From CAWFNW01 sp963817405 (GTDB lineage Bacteria; Actinomycetota; Coriobacteriia; Anaerosomatales; Anaerosomataceae): 64,000 nt of DNA. The position numbers were made by a program, and so were the translations under genes. The notes beneath the pieces are model-generated. The model had not been told where the DNA came from and searched no databases. It was given only the letters and a program-made list of their open reading frames with translations. Of this stretch, positions 33,205-43,733 are shown one piece after another. Within the stretch, counting starts at the first letter, position 1; each line of letters begins with the position of its first letter. The stretch is from contig CAWFNW010000001.1 in the NCBI GenBank assembly GCA_963817405.1, positions 682,001-746,000 of the forward strand. The letters are read 5' to 3'.

Positions 33205-34323
33205 TCAGACGACCCTGCGGTCGAGTCTGAGTGCGAAGCCGCAGGCCAGCTCGTAGTTGATCGTCCCCGCGACCTTCGCGAGCTCGTCCATGGAGATCCG
33301 CTCGCCGAGTTGTTCGCCGACGATGACCGCCTCGTCGCCCTGTGCGACTTCGACGCCGGACGGGACCTCAACCATGAACTGGTCCATGCAGACACGGCCC
33401 ACCTGCGGACAGCGGCGGCCGTCCAAGAGCACCTCGAATTGGTTCGAAGCGGCCCTGTGGACGCCGTCCGCGTACCCGAGCGGCAGCGTGGCGATCGTCG
33501 TCGGTCCGCTCGCGTGGTAGGTGAACCCGTACGACACGCCCTCGCCGAGCCCGATGCGCTTGACGAACGATACTCGGGCCTTGACGGCCATCGCCGGCAC
33601 CAGATCGACCGTTCCGTAGGTGGACGGCGCGGGATGCAGCCCGTAGACCGCGATGCCGCACCGCACCATGCCGAAGTGGGTCTCCGGATGCAGGATCGTG
33701 GCGGCGCTATTGGCCGCGTGGACGATCGGAGGCCTGATGCGCTCGTTCTTCATCTGCTCGACGGCTCGCATGAACCGCTCGACCTGGCGTTCGAACTCCC
33801 AGTCCCCGGGGACGTCGGCGGTGGCGAAGTGCGTGAAGACGCCCTCCATCTCCACGCTCGGCAGCGCGGCAAGCCTGACGGCCATGTCCGGTGCTTCCTC
33901 CGCGCGAACGCCGATGCGGCTCATGCCGGAGTCGACTTTGAGGTGGTAGCGTGCCGAGCGGCCGGTCTTCGACGCCTCCCGGCTGAACGCGGTCGCGAAC
34001 TCGAGCGTCGTCACCGCGGGGATGACATCCAGCTCGACCGCAAGACCGGCGCCCGAAACCGGCGGCTCGCTCAGCAGATGCAGGGTTGCCGCGATTCCGG
34101 CGTCGCGCAGGGTCGCGGCCTCTTCAAGTGTCGCGACGCCGAGCCGGTCAGCGCCTGCGCCGAGCGCAGCACGGGCGGCATCGGGCGCTCCGTGCCCGTA
34201 CCCGTCAGCCTTCACCACCGCCATGAACAGCGTGCCTGGCGCCGTCAGCCGCTTGAGCGTGCGGACGTTGCGACCGATGGCCGACGGCGAAACCTCGGCC
34301 CACGCGAAGCGCCGGTACGCCAT
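33205..34323 (-). CDS. alr: Alanine racemase
   Basis: A PLP enzyme making D-alanine for peptidoglycan. The 372-residue protein has the PLP lysine in AVVKADGYGHGA and the catalytic tyrosine in GEGVSYGFTYHA. HLKVDSGMSRIGV, GMVRCGIAVYGLHP, and GRVCMDQFMVEV are also family marks. The ATG at 34323 lies three bases after the CBS protein stop, so the two genes are cotranscribed. Confidence 0.96.
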   Translation of the reverse strand: MAYRRFAWAEVSPSAIGRNVRTLKRLTAPGTLFMAVVKADGYGHGAPDAARAALGAGADRLGVATLEEAATLRDAGIAATLHLLSEPPVSGAGLAVELDVIPAVTTLEFATAFSREASKTGRSARYHLKVDSGMSRIGVRAEEAPDMAVRLAALPSVEMEGVFTHFATADVPGDWEFERQVERFMRAVEQMKNERIRPPIVHAANSAATILHPETHFGMVRCGIAVYGLHPAPSTYGTVDLVPAMAVKARVSFVKRIGLGEGVSYGFTYHASGPTTIATLPLGYADGVHRAASNQFEVLLDGRRCPQVGRVCMDQFMVEVPSGVEVAQGDEAVIVGEQLGERISMDELAKVAGTINYELACGFALRLDRRVV

Positions 34324-34326
34324 GCG

Positions 34327-34785
34327 TTACGCACCGCTCACGATCGAGCGCACGATATCGGACTTGCTGATGATGCCGACGACCTTCTCCCCGTCGAGGA
34401 CGGGTAGCCGGCTCACTTCCCGGTCCACCATGAGCGTGGCGACGTCCTCGACCGGGGCCGTGGCCTGCACGACGACCGGCTCCGAGGTCATCACGTCGGC
34501 GACCGTCGCTCCCACGGCCTTCTTGAGTTCGCTTTCGAAGCGCGCTGTCGCCGGGGGGTACATGATGAAGCCGTCGAGCAGGTGGATGTACGTGGGAAAC
34601 TCGATCTTGACGTCTTGCATGATGAGGTCGCCCTCAGTGACGATACCGACGAGCCGGTCGTTCTCGACGACGGGCAGCGCCCCGATCCGCTGCGCGACCA
34701 TGATCTTCGCGGCCTCGGTGACCGAGAGGTCGCGGCTGACCGTGACGGGGTCGGGCGTCATGATGTCTCGTGCGGTGAGTCCCAT
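34327..34785 (-). CDS. CBS-domain pair protein
   Basis: A 152-residue protein consisting of two CBS motifs in a Bateman module: TARDIMTPDPVTVSRDLSV...RIGALPVVENDRLVGIVTEGDL and VADVMTSEPVVVQATAPV...VSRLPVLDGEKVVGIISKSDI. A 40-residue insert between them includes IEFPTYIHLLDGFIMYPP. It probably senses an adenine nucleotide; the target is unknown. The ATG at 34785 has GGAGG at seven bases. Confidence 0.9.
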   Translation of the reverse strand: MGLTARDIMTPDPVTVSRDLSVTEAAKIMVAQRIGALPVVENDRLVGIVTEGDLIMQDVKIEFPTYIHLLDGFIMYPPATARFESELKKAVGATVADVMTSEPVVVQATAPVEDVATLMVDREVSRLPVLDGEKVVGIISKSDIVRSIVSGA

Positions 34786-34837
34786 GGTGCCTCCAAGGTT
34801 CGTGCACGGTCGGTGCCGTGAGTGGCCTATGAAGATT

Positions 34838-36394
34838 CTACCCGAGCGGGCCCGCCGTGAGTTCCCGCACTGCCGCGGGCAGGTATGCCGGCAGATCGCT
34901 CGCAACCAAGCACGTCTCGCTCAGGTCCGCAGCAGCGCGATCGCCCGCACGCCCATGCAGATACGCGCCAAGCACCCCGGCCTCGTACGGCTCCAGCCCC
35001 TGCGCCAGGAGCGTGCCGAGCATGCCCGCGAGCACGTCGCCCGTGCCGGCAGTCGCCATCCCGGCGTTCCCGGCGCGCGTCACGGCGGCGCGCCGAGCGC
35101 CCGCCACGATCGTCCTCGCACCCTTGAGCACGCACACACGGCGGGCGCCCGCGAGGCAGCGCGCGGCTGCCGGCCGGTTCGCCTGCACGTCGCCGGGCTT
35201 GATGCCGAGCAGCCGCGCGGCCTCGCCGGGGTGCGGCGTGACGATCGTCGTCGCGCCGCGCCCCTCGCGCGCCTGAAGTGCGCGCGGCCACTCGGTTCCG
35301 AGCGCGTTGAGCGCGTCGGCGTCGAGCACGAGCGGGACCTCGACGCTATCGATGAGCTCGCCCACGAGCGCGACGGCACCTTCGCCGAGCCCGATACCGG
35401 GCCCCACAACGACCGCATCGGCGTCCGCAGCGAGCTCGCGAACGGTGGCAGCTGCTGACGGTCCGAAGCCGCCGTCGGCGCCCGCCTCTACATCAGCGAC
35501 GATGACGTGCGGGAGCGCGGACTGGACCACGGAGACGACCGGCGACGGCACCGCGGCGATCACGTACCCCGCGCCCAGGCGCCCGGCCCCCGCGCAGGCG
35601 AGCACCGCGGCACCCGAGAAGCGGTGGGAGCCGGCGACCACGAGCACGCGACCACGAGAGCCCTTGTGCGCATCGGGCTTTGAACCGGGAAGCAGCGCGC
35701 GGTAGTCCTCGGGGTCCCACACCTCCAGAGCGCCGGACGGGGCCGTTGATGCCGGCAGTCCGACATCTGCGATGACGATCTTCCCCGCCCGCGCTGCACC
35801 CGGGTAGAGAAGCAGCCCCGGCTTCAGCGCCGAGAACGTCACGGTCACCGAAGCGCGCACCGCCGGACCCTCCGCCGCGCCCGTGTCGGCGTCGACGCCC
35901 GACGGCACATCGGCGGCGACCACGAGCACACCGGCTTCATGGGCGGCTGCGATCGCCTCGATCGCCGATGCGTACGGCTCGCGCGCGGCGCCGGTGAAGC
36001 CGATCCCGAACACCGCGTCGACGACGACCCGAGCGCTCGCAAGAGCCTGCGGGAGCGAGTCGCCGTCGAAGGCGTCGGCCCACGTCACCCCCGCGCGCGC
36101 CGCCGTGTGCGCCGCCTCGGCCGCGGGGCCCGTGAGCTCGTCCGGCGGCGCACACGCGAGGACGCGCACCGCGCGCCCGGCATCGGCAAGGGCACGAGCC
36201 GCCACCCAACCGTCGCCGCCGTTGTTGCCCTTGCCGGTCACGACCACGATCTCGCCCTCGGGCGCGCGGCGCGCGACCTCGGCGGCAAGGGCGCCGCCGG
36301 CGCGCTCCATGAGTGCTTCGAGCGACGTCACACCCGAGGCGACCGCGGCCGCCTCGGCGTCCCGGACCTGCTCGGCCGTCAGTGCGTAGCGCAT
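34838..36394 (-). CDS. nnr: Bifunctional NAD(P)H-hydrate epimerase/dehydratase
   Basis: Repairs damaged NAD(P)H hydrates. The 518-residue protein fuses the YjeF N-terminal epimerase (GKGNNGGDGWVAARAL, AVFGIGFTG, ADVPSGVDADTG) to the C-terminal ADP/ATP-dependent dehydratase (KGSRGRVLVVAGSHRFSGAAVLA, DADALNAL, TPHPGEAARLLG, AGTGDVLAGMLG). Both halves look complete. It sits between acpS and the CBS/alr genes on the same strand. Confidence 0.95.
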   Translation of the reverse strand: MRYALTAEQVRDAEAAAVASGVTSLEALMERAGGALAAEVARRAPEGEIVVVTGKGNNGGDGWVAARALADAGRAVRVLACAPPDELTGPAAEAAHTAARAGVTWADAFDGDSLPQALASARVVVDAVFGIGFTGAAREPYASAIEAIAAAHEAGVLVVAADVPSGVDADTGAAEGPAVRASVTVTFSALKPGLLLYPGAARAGKIVIADVGLPASTAPSGALEVWDPEDYRALLPGSKPDAHKGSRGRVLVVAGSHRFSGAAVLACAGAGRLGAGYVIAAVPSPVVSVVQSALPHVIVADVEAGADGGFGPSAAATVRELAADADAVVVGPGIGLGEGAVALVGELIDSVEVPLVLDADALNALGTEWPRALQAREGRGATTIVTPHPGEAARLLGIKPGDVQANRPAAARCLAGARRVCVLKGARTIVAGARRAAVTRAGNAGMATAGTGDVLAGMLGTLLAQGLEPYEAGVLGAYLHGRAGDRAAADLSETCLVASDLPAYLPAAVRELTAGPLG

Positions 36395-36413
36395 CGCGCC
36401 CCCTCAAACGAGG

Positions 36414-36436
36414 ACGGGCCGCACGAGGCGGCCCGT
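36414..36436 (-). terminator. Hairpin between acpS and nnr
   Basis: A nine-pair ACGGGCCGC/GCGGCCCGT stem with loop ACGAG lies 11 bases after the acpS stop. No T-tract follows on the leftward strand, so termination may be partial. Confidence 0.5.
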
Positions 36437-36446
36437 CGCGTCGTAC

Positions 36447-36944
36447 CTACGACTGTTCGTTCCCGACTTCGTCGAGCATGCGCCGGGCGTCCTTGAACGA
36501 CGCCGCCAGCTGTTCGTGGGGTGTCGGCATCGTCTCCTCGCGGCGCGGCCGCATCTCCTCGGTGATAGCGACCGCGGATGCAACAGCTGTGGTGTGCGTG
36601 AAGCTGAGCGACAGGTGCATCTCGACGACGCCGGCCCCGGCAGCGATCTCCGCAGCCCGACCGGTCAGATGCGGCACCGGTCGGCCTCGTTCGTCACGCA
36701 GGACCTCGACGTCGGTGAACCGGATGCCGCCGGAGAAGCCCATCCCGAGCGCCTTGAGCACCGCTTCCTTCGCAGCGAACCGCGTCGCGTAGTGGATGTA
36801 GGGGCGGTTGCGTGCGTCGCAGTACACCCGTTCCTCAGCGGAGAAGAGCCGCTCCTTCATACGGGGATGCCGCTCGAGCGCCAACCGCATCCGGTCGATC
36901 TCGACGATGTCGACGCCGAGCCCCGTGATCGAACGCGGCTCCAT
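36447..36944 (-). CDS. acpS: Holo-[acyl-carrier-protein] synthase with C-terminal tail
   Basis: Transfers 4'-phosphopantetheine to acyl carrier protein. The core has the Mg-binding motif GLGVDIVEIDRM, RFAAKEAVLKALG and HLSLSFTHTTAVASAVA. At 165 residues it is about 40 longer than a typical AcpS, owing to a charged tail beginning ITEEMRPRREE that looks helical and unrelated to the enzyme core. The ATG at 36944 is four bases after the glmS stop. Confidence 0.93.
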   Translation of the reverse strand: MEPRSITGLGVDIVEIDRMRLALERHPRMKERLFSAEERVYCDARNRPYIHYATRFAAKEAVLKALGMGFSGGIRFTDVEVLRDERGRPVPHLTGRAAEIAAGAGVVEMHLSLSFTHTTAVASAVAITEEMRPRREETMPTPHEQLAASFKDARRMLDEVGNEQS

Positions 36945-36947
36945 CCC

Positions 36948-38774
<1,827 letters not shown>

Positions 38775-38900
38775 GAGAACTGGTCTCCTCGAGCGAGGGG
38801 TCAGGGTTCGAAGTCACCGCAGACACACGAGCCGCAGTATAGCAGTGACGAGTTGACGGACGGGTGACGGATGGCCGTGCTCCGCCTCACGCACGGCTGC

Positions 38901-38929
38901 TTGACAGCGCGCCCATGCTGCGCGAATCT
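38901..38929 (+). promoter_or_regulatory. Putative promoter of the beta-helix/glmM/nagB-like block
   Basis: TTGACA (38901-38906) and GAATCT (38924-38929) lie 17 bases apart, about 90 bases before the first gene. The -35 is consensus and the -10 weak. The remaining 242-base divergent region from glmS holds no open frame of interest. Confidence 0.5.
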
Positions 38930-39016
38930 CGCGAGGTTACCGGCGTTCGCGCAGGTCGTATGGATGTCGCGCGCGTAGCAGACATGCGAACCGATCCGCT
39001 CCCAGGAGGGACCCCG

Positions 39017-40234
39017 ATGGATCTGCAGCCCAGAGGCTACGAGAAGGTCGTCCAACTGATCGAGCAGGGCGTCAGCATCCCAAATCCCCTCAGCCTGGAC
39101 ATCGGCGACGACGTCGATATCGACCGCATCTCCAACGATGGTGTGACGCTCATGCCGGGGTGCCGGATCCACGGCGCCAAGACGGTCATCTCGGCGGGCG
39201 TGCACGCTCGGCGCCGAGGGACCGGTCACGCTCGACGACTGCCGCCTGGGTCCGAAGGTGGCGCTCAAGGGCGGGTACTTCAAGCAGTCGGTCTTCCTCG
39301 AGAAGGCGAACATGGGTCTCGGGTGCCCAGGTCCGCGAAGGCTGCCTCCTGGAGGAGGAGGCCAACGGCGCCCACTGCGTCGGCCTCAAGCAGACCATCC
39401 TGTTTCCCTTCGTCACGCTCGGGAGCCTGATCAACTTCTGCGACTGCCTGATGGCCGGCGGCACCAGCCGCAAGGACCACAGCGAGGTGGGCAGCTCCTA
39501 CATCCACTTCAACTTCACGCCCGACGGCGACAAGACGACCGCCTCGCTCTTCGGTGACGTGCCCCGCGGCGTCATGCTGAACCAGCCCGCCATCTTCCTC
39601 GGCGGCCAGGGCGGCGCGGTCGGCCCGGTCCGCGTCGGCTACGGCACGGTGGTCGCCGCCGGCTCGGTCCTCCGGGATGACGTCCTCGAGGACGGCCAGC
39701 TCATCGCTGCGGCTCCGCCCCCGGGCTTCGAGCGGAACCGCCGTCCCCATGCGTACAGCAAGCTCGTCCGCGTGGTCGCGAACAACGTGCTCTACCTCGC
39801 CAACCTGGTGGCGCTCGAGAGCTGGTACCGGGACGTGCGGCAGCCGTTCTTTGCCAGGCAGGAGCTGGGGCATGCTCGTCTACGAAGGCGCGCTCGAGAT
39901 GCTGGCCCTGGCGCGAAGGAGGAGCGCGCTCAAGCGGCTTCGTGGCGATGGTCGCCGAAGGTTCCCGGCGCGCGACGCAAGCGCGGCCGAGCGTGCGAGC
40001 GGCGCACGGCGAGGCTGTGCTGCGCTCGTTCACGGGCGACGCGACGACGCCGGCGTCAGCGCGACGGGGCGGCGTTCCTGCCGCACTCCAGCCGCCGAGC
40101 GCAGCCGCGCGCGAGGCACTACATCAAGACGATTCAGGGGCTCGCGCCGAGGTGTCGGCCGCTGGGGAGCGCTGGCTGCCAGGAGATCGTCGACACGCTA
40201 GTGCACCCGCGCGGACGATGCTGTGGCGACATGA
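39017..40234 (+). pseudogene. Frameshifted left-handed beta-helix protein, UDP-GlcNAc pyrophosphorylase-like
   Basis: Begins MDLQPRGYEKVVQLIEQGVSI at the ATG at 39017 (AGGAGG at 39004-39009). Spliced across frames it gives a protein of about 400 residues with hexapeptide-like turns and a conserved centre: GAHCVGLKQTILFPFVTLGSL, INFCDCLMAGGTSRKDHSEVG, SSYIHFNFTPDGDKTTASLFG, GVMLNQPAIFLGGQGGAVGP. This resembles proteins annotated as UDP-N-acetylglucosamine pyrophosphorylase, but the nucleotidyltransferase domain is absent. Clear frame changes occur near 39204, 39323 and 39870, and several more between 39910 and 40200. Two of them sit in G-runs. The C-terminal end at 40234 is uncertain. It is followed by glmM and faces glmS, suggesting a role in amino-sugar phosphate metabolism. 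Confidence 0.6.
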
Positions 40235-40285
40235 ACCTGTTCGAGCACCAGCGAAGGCCGACGAGACCGACGAGAGGAGCAACGC

Positions 40286-41639
40286 ATGGGCAAGCTGTTC
40301 GGTACCGACGGGATCCGAGGCGAGGCCAACCGTTATCCCATGGACGCCACGACGGCCTTCGCGGTCGGGCAGGCGGTCACCCACGTCCTCAGGAAGACGC
40401 GACCACACTCACCCGCGTGATCATCGGCAAGGACACCCGCATCTCGGGCTACATGCTGGAGAGCGCGCTCGAGTCGGGCATCACCTCGATGGGCGGCGTT
40501 CCCTACCTGGTCGGCGTGCTGCCGACGCCCGGGATCGCGTTCATCACCGAGAGCATGCGGGCCGACGCCGGCGTCGTCATCTCGGCTTCGCACAACCCGT
40601 TCCAGGACAACGGCATCAAGATCTTCTCCGGCGCCGGCTTCAAGCTGTCCGACGAGCAGGAGGAGGAGATCGAGGAGCTGATCCTCGGCGGCAAGCTGCC
40701 GGAGATGGTGCCGCCCCCGCAGGACATGGGCCGCGCCTACCGCCTGGACGACGCCACGGGACGCTACATCGTCTTTCTCAAGAACACCTTCCCGCGCGTC
40801 GCTGTCGATGGAGGGTCTGAAGATCGTCCTCGATACGGCCAACGGCGCCACCTACAAGGTGGCGCCCGAGGCGTTCACCGAGCTGGGTGCTGAGGTCACG
40901 GTCATCCACAACACGCCCAACGGTCTCAACATCAACGACAACTGCGGCTCGCAGCACACGGACGATCTGAAGCAGACGCGTGGTCGAGACCGGCGCTGCC
41001 ATCGGACTGGCCTTCGACGGCGACGGCGATCGGCTCATCGCGGTGGACGAGAACGGAGGCGAGATCACCGGCGACCAGATCCTGATCATCTGCGCCAAGA
41101 TGCTGAAGGCCGAGGGCCGGCTCAAGAACGACCTGCTGGTCTCCACCATCATGAGCAACATGGGGCTGGGCGTGGCTGCGAAGAAGTACGGCTTCAAGAA
41201 CCACGCCGCCAAGGTCGGCGACCGCTACGTGCTCGAGGACATGCAGCGCCTAGGCGCGGTGCTCGGCGGCGAGGAGTCGGGCCACATGATCTTCCTCGAT
41301 CACCACACGACCGGCGACGGGATCCTGACCGCGATGCAGCTGCTGGCCGCGATGCTCAAGGCCGGCAAGCCGCTCTCCGAGCTGGCCCGCCAGATGGACG
41401 TCTTCCCGCAGAAGCTGATCAACGTGGACGTGAAGAGCAAGCCGGACATCCAGACCGTCCCCGAGATCGTGGAAGCGATCAAGGCGGTCGAAGCCGAGCT
41501 CAAGGACGAAGGCCGCGTGCTGGTGCGCTACTCGGGCACGCAGAACATGTGCCGCGTCATGGTCGAAGGCCCCACGAAGGAACTCACAGACCGGTACGCA
41601 GCGCAGGTCGCCGATGTGGTCAAAGCCGCGATCGGATAG
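40286..41639 (+). pseudogene. glmM: Phosphoglucosamine mutase with frameshifts
   Basis: Interconverts glucosamine 6- and 1-phosphate. It starts MGKLFGTDGIRGEANRYPM with GAGAGGAG upstream. Family motifs appear in different frames: VIIGKDTRISGYMLESAL, the phosphoserine loop GVVISASHNPFQDNGIKIFSG, the metal-binding LAFDGDGDRLIAVDE, the sugar-binding GGEESGHMIF, and RYSGTQNMCRVMVEG. Frameshifts lie near 40399 (one base lost), 40805 (one gained) and 40979 (one gained). The last 220 codons (40980-41639) are clean. All catalytic motifs survive, so sequence error or a very recent lesion is likely. Confidence 0.8.
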
Positions 41640-41648
41640 GTGGCAGCC

Positions 41649-42614
41649 ATGTCGTTCAAGATTTTCATCACGCGCGACTTTGACCAGATGAGCAGGGTGG
41701 CCGCCGACCTCGTCGAGACGGACATCAAGGAGAAGCAGGCGCTCAAGCCCGAGTACGTGCTCGGTCTCGCCACCGGCAGCTCCCCCACCGGCCTCTACAA
41801 GAACCTGGCGAAGGCGTTCAACGAGGAACGCATCGATGCCAGCCGAGTCCGTACCTTCAACCTCGACGAGTACGTGGGCCTGCCGGGCGCCAACCCTCAA
41901 GAGCGCTGCCTGCACCCCGAGTCGTACACCTACTTCATGATCCAGGAACTCTTCTGCCTGCTCGACTGCAAGTGCTCGGAAACGAACGTCCCGAATGGCA
42001 CCCTCATCGATCAGGACGCGCTCGTCGCGGCCCTCAAGGAGCATCCCGAGGACTACGAGATGCAGGGTATCGACCAAGGCAAGGCCATCTTCATCCGTGA
42101 CGGCGCCGACGGAGTCCTCGGCTCAATCAAGGCAGACATCCTTGATGCCTACGAGCGCAAGATCAAGTCCTTCGGCGGGATCGACCTCCACGTCGTCGGT
42201 GTCGGCGGCCGCGGGCATGTTGCGTTCCACGAGAGCGGCATCCCGTTCGAGGGCAACCGCATGCTGCTGGTCAAGCTGGACGACAGCACCGTGAGCAACG
42301 CCGTCGAAGACGGCCACTTCGCGTCGGTCGAGGACAGCCCACGCTACGCGATCTCGATGGGTGCCGAGCTCGTGTACGAGGCCCCCACCATCGTGCTCGT
42401 GGCCAACGGCCCCCGCAAGACCGGTCCAGTCGCCGAGTCCGTGCTGGGCGGCGTGACCTCCGACGTCCCCATCAGCTACGGCCAGACCTACGTCGCTCGG
42501 GGCGGGAACCTCAGTTACGTGCTTGACGAGGCGGCGGCGGCAGAGCTGCTAGCCCGTCGGGCCGAGGTGGAGGCCAAGGGCTACGAGATCATCGACCTCC
42601 GCGGCGAGGCCTAA
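41649..42614 (+). CDS. Glucosamine-6-phosphate deaminase-like protein, extended
   Basis: A 321-residue protein of the NagB/6-phosphogluconolactonase fold, starting at the ATG at 41649, nine bases after the glmM stop. ATGSSPTGLYKNLAKAF and FNLDEYVGL match NagB. The catalytic loop, normally GxGxDGHIAFNEP, reads GVGGRGHVAFHESG. The His and Glu remain but the Asp that orients the His is Arg. About 55 extra residues after FNLDEYVG account for the greater length compared with NagB (about 265). It may be a deaminase/isomerase with altered chemistry or specificity. It follows glmM in what looks like an operon. Confidence 0.8.
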   Translation: MSFKIFITRDFDQMSRVAADLVETDIKEKQALKPEYVLGLATGSSPTGLYKNLAKAFNEERIDASRVRTFNLDEYVGLPGANPQERCLHPESYTYFMIQELFCLLDCKCSETNVPNGTLIDQDALVAALKEHPEDYEMQGIDQGKAIFIRDGADGVLGSIKADILDAYERKIKSFGGIDLHVVGVGGRGHVAFHESGIPFEGNRMLLVKLDDSTVSNAVEDGHFASVEDSPRYAISMGAELVYEAPTIVLVANGPRKTGPVAESVLGGVTSDVPISYGQTYVARGGNLSYVLDEAAAAELLARRAEVEAKGYEIIDLRGEA

Positions 42615-42650
42615 CCGGACGAACGCGTCCCGAGACCATCGCGTCGCAAC

Positions 42651-42680
42651 GAAGGACCCGCCACATGTGGCGGGTCCTTC
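42651..42680 (+). terminator. Terminator after the nagB-like gene
   Basis: A long near-perfect stem, GAAGGACCCGCC/GGCGGGTCCTTC, 36 bases after the stop, ending in CCTTCC. It is the likely terminator of the rightward block. Confidence 0.65.
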
Positions 42681-42700
42681 CGGCTTCGCGGGGCAAGCAC

Positions 42701-42725
42701 AAGGCCCGCCGTGAAGGCGGGCCTT
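42701..42725 (-). terminator. Terminator after rpsI
   Basis: A 10-pair AAGGCCCGCC/GGCGGGCCTT stem with a GTGAA loop, 25 bases beyond the rpsI stop. On the leftward strand it is followed by GTGCTTG. Confidence 0.7.
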
Positions 42726-42750
42726 GATTCCATGAACTGGGTCGCAGGTC

Positions 42751-43149
42751 CTAGCGCTTGGAGAACTGCGGGCGCTTGCGGGCCTTCTTGAGTCCGTACT
42801 TCTTGCGCTCGACCATACGAGGGTCACGGCGCAGGAGGCCGGCCCGCTTGAGCTCGGCACGGTAGTCGTCGCCAGCCTCCAAGAGCGCACGCGCGATGCC
42901 GTGGCGGAGTGCGCCGGCCTGACCGGAAAGGCCGCCGCCGTGCATGTTGGCGATGACGTCGAAGTGGCCAAGCGTCTCGGTCACCTTGAACGGCTGCTCG
43001 ACGAAACCCTTCATGCCTGCACGGCCGAAGTAGGCCTCGAACTCACGGCCGTTGATGGTGTAGCGGCCGGTACCCGGAATGAGGCGAACGCGCGCGACCG
43101 CCGTCTTGCGGCGACCAGTGCCCCAGTAAACTGCCTTGTTCTCGGCCAT
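42751..43149 (-). CDS. rpsI: 30S ribosomal protein S9
   Basis: A 132-residue small-subunit protein whose C-terminal tail contacts P-site tRNA. It contains YWGTGRRKTAVARVRL and NMHGGGLSGQAGALRHGIARALL and ends with the conserved KKARKRPQFSKR. The ATG at 43149 follows GGAGGTTTAGCGC. It is cotranscribed with rplM, three bases upstream. Confidence 0.98.
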   Translation of the reverse strand: MAENKAVYWGTGRRKTAVARVRLIPGTGRYTINGREFEAYFGRAGMKGFVEQPFKVTETLGHFDVIANMHGGGLSGQAGALRHGIARALLEAGDDYRAELKRAGLLRRDPRMVERKKYGLKKARKRPQFSKR

Positions 43150-43152
43150 GCG

Positions 43153-43587
43153 CTAAACCTCCAACGTGATCTGACGCGGCATCTGCGCCTGATGGGGATG
43201 CTCGGGACCGGCGTACACCTTGAGCTTCTTGCCCATGGCGCGACCGAGGGTGTTCTTGGGCAGCATGCCCTTGACGGCGCCCTCGATGACGCGCTCGGGG
43301 TGCTTGATGAGCATGTCGCCGATGGAGATCGACTTGAGGCCGCCCGGATAGCCCGAGTGGCGGTACTTGCGCTTATCGGCAAGCTTGTTGCCGGTGAGCT
43401 TCACCTTCTCGGCGTTCACGACGATGACGAAGTCGCCAACATCCACGTGCGGGGTGTACTGCGGCTTGCGCTTCCCCTTGAGGATCGAGGCGATCTCGCT
43501 CGCCAGACGGCCAAGCGGAATGTCGGTGGCGTCCACAACCAGCCACTCGCGCTCCACCTCGCCGGGCTTTGCGTAATAGGTTCTCAC
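43153..43587 (-). CDS. rplM: 50S ribosomal protein L13
   Basis: A 144-residue protein starting at GTG 43587, five bases after GGAGG; the longer frame would add 16 non-conserved residues. It begins VRTYYAKPGEVEREWLVVDA and contains LGRLASEIASILKGK, PHVDVGDFVIVVNAEK and GMLPKNTLGR. Pairs with rpsI as usual. Confidence 0.97.
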   Translation of the reverse strand: MRTYYAKPGEVEREWLVVDATDIPLGRLASEIASILKGKRKPQYTPHVDVGDFVIVVNAEKVKLTGNKLADKRKYRHSGYPGGLKSISIGDMLIKHPERVIEGAVKGMLPKNTLGRAMGKKLKVYAGPEHPHQAQMPRQITLEV

Positions 43588-43658
43588 TGACTCCTCCACA
43601 ACCTTGATAGCATGGCGTTCGTTCCATGAGTTCACGGGGCTCTGAAGCGAACCCTTAC

Positions 43659-43687
43659 ACTCTAACCGCGCCCTTCAGGGGTGTCAA
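43659..43687 (-). promoter_or_regulatory. rplM-rpsI promoter
   Basis: On the leftward strand, TTGACA (43687-43682) and TAGAGT (43664-43659) are separated by 17 bases. The predicted leader is about 65 bases. Confidence 0.75.
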
Positions 43688-43733
43688 CAAACGCCACCGG
43701 GCGTGTCCATGCCCCAGACAACGGGCTTCGCGC

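Noticed and set aside
38775..38841. A glmS ribozyme upstream of glmS
   Set aside because: The predicted leader is only about 55 bases and shows no ribozyme core.
39160..40893. A 577-codon frame that appears to fuse the beta-helix protein to GlmM
   Set aside because: It only reads through because frameshifts link pieces of two genes; glmM has its own RBS and start at 40286.
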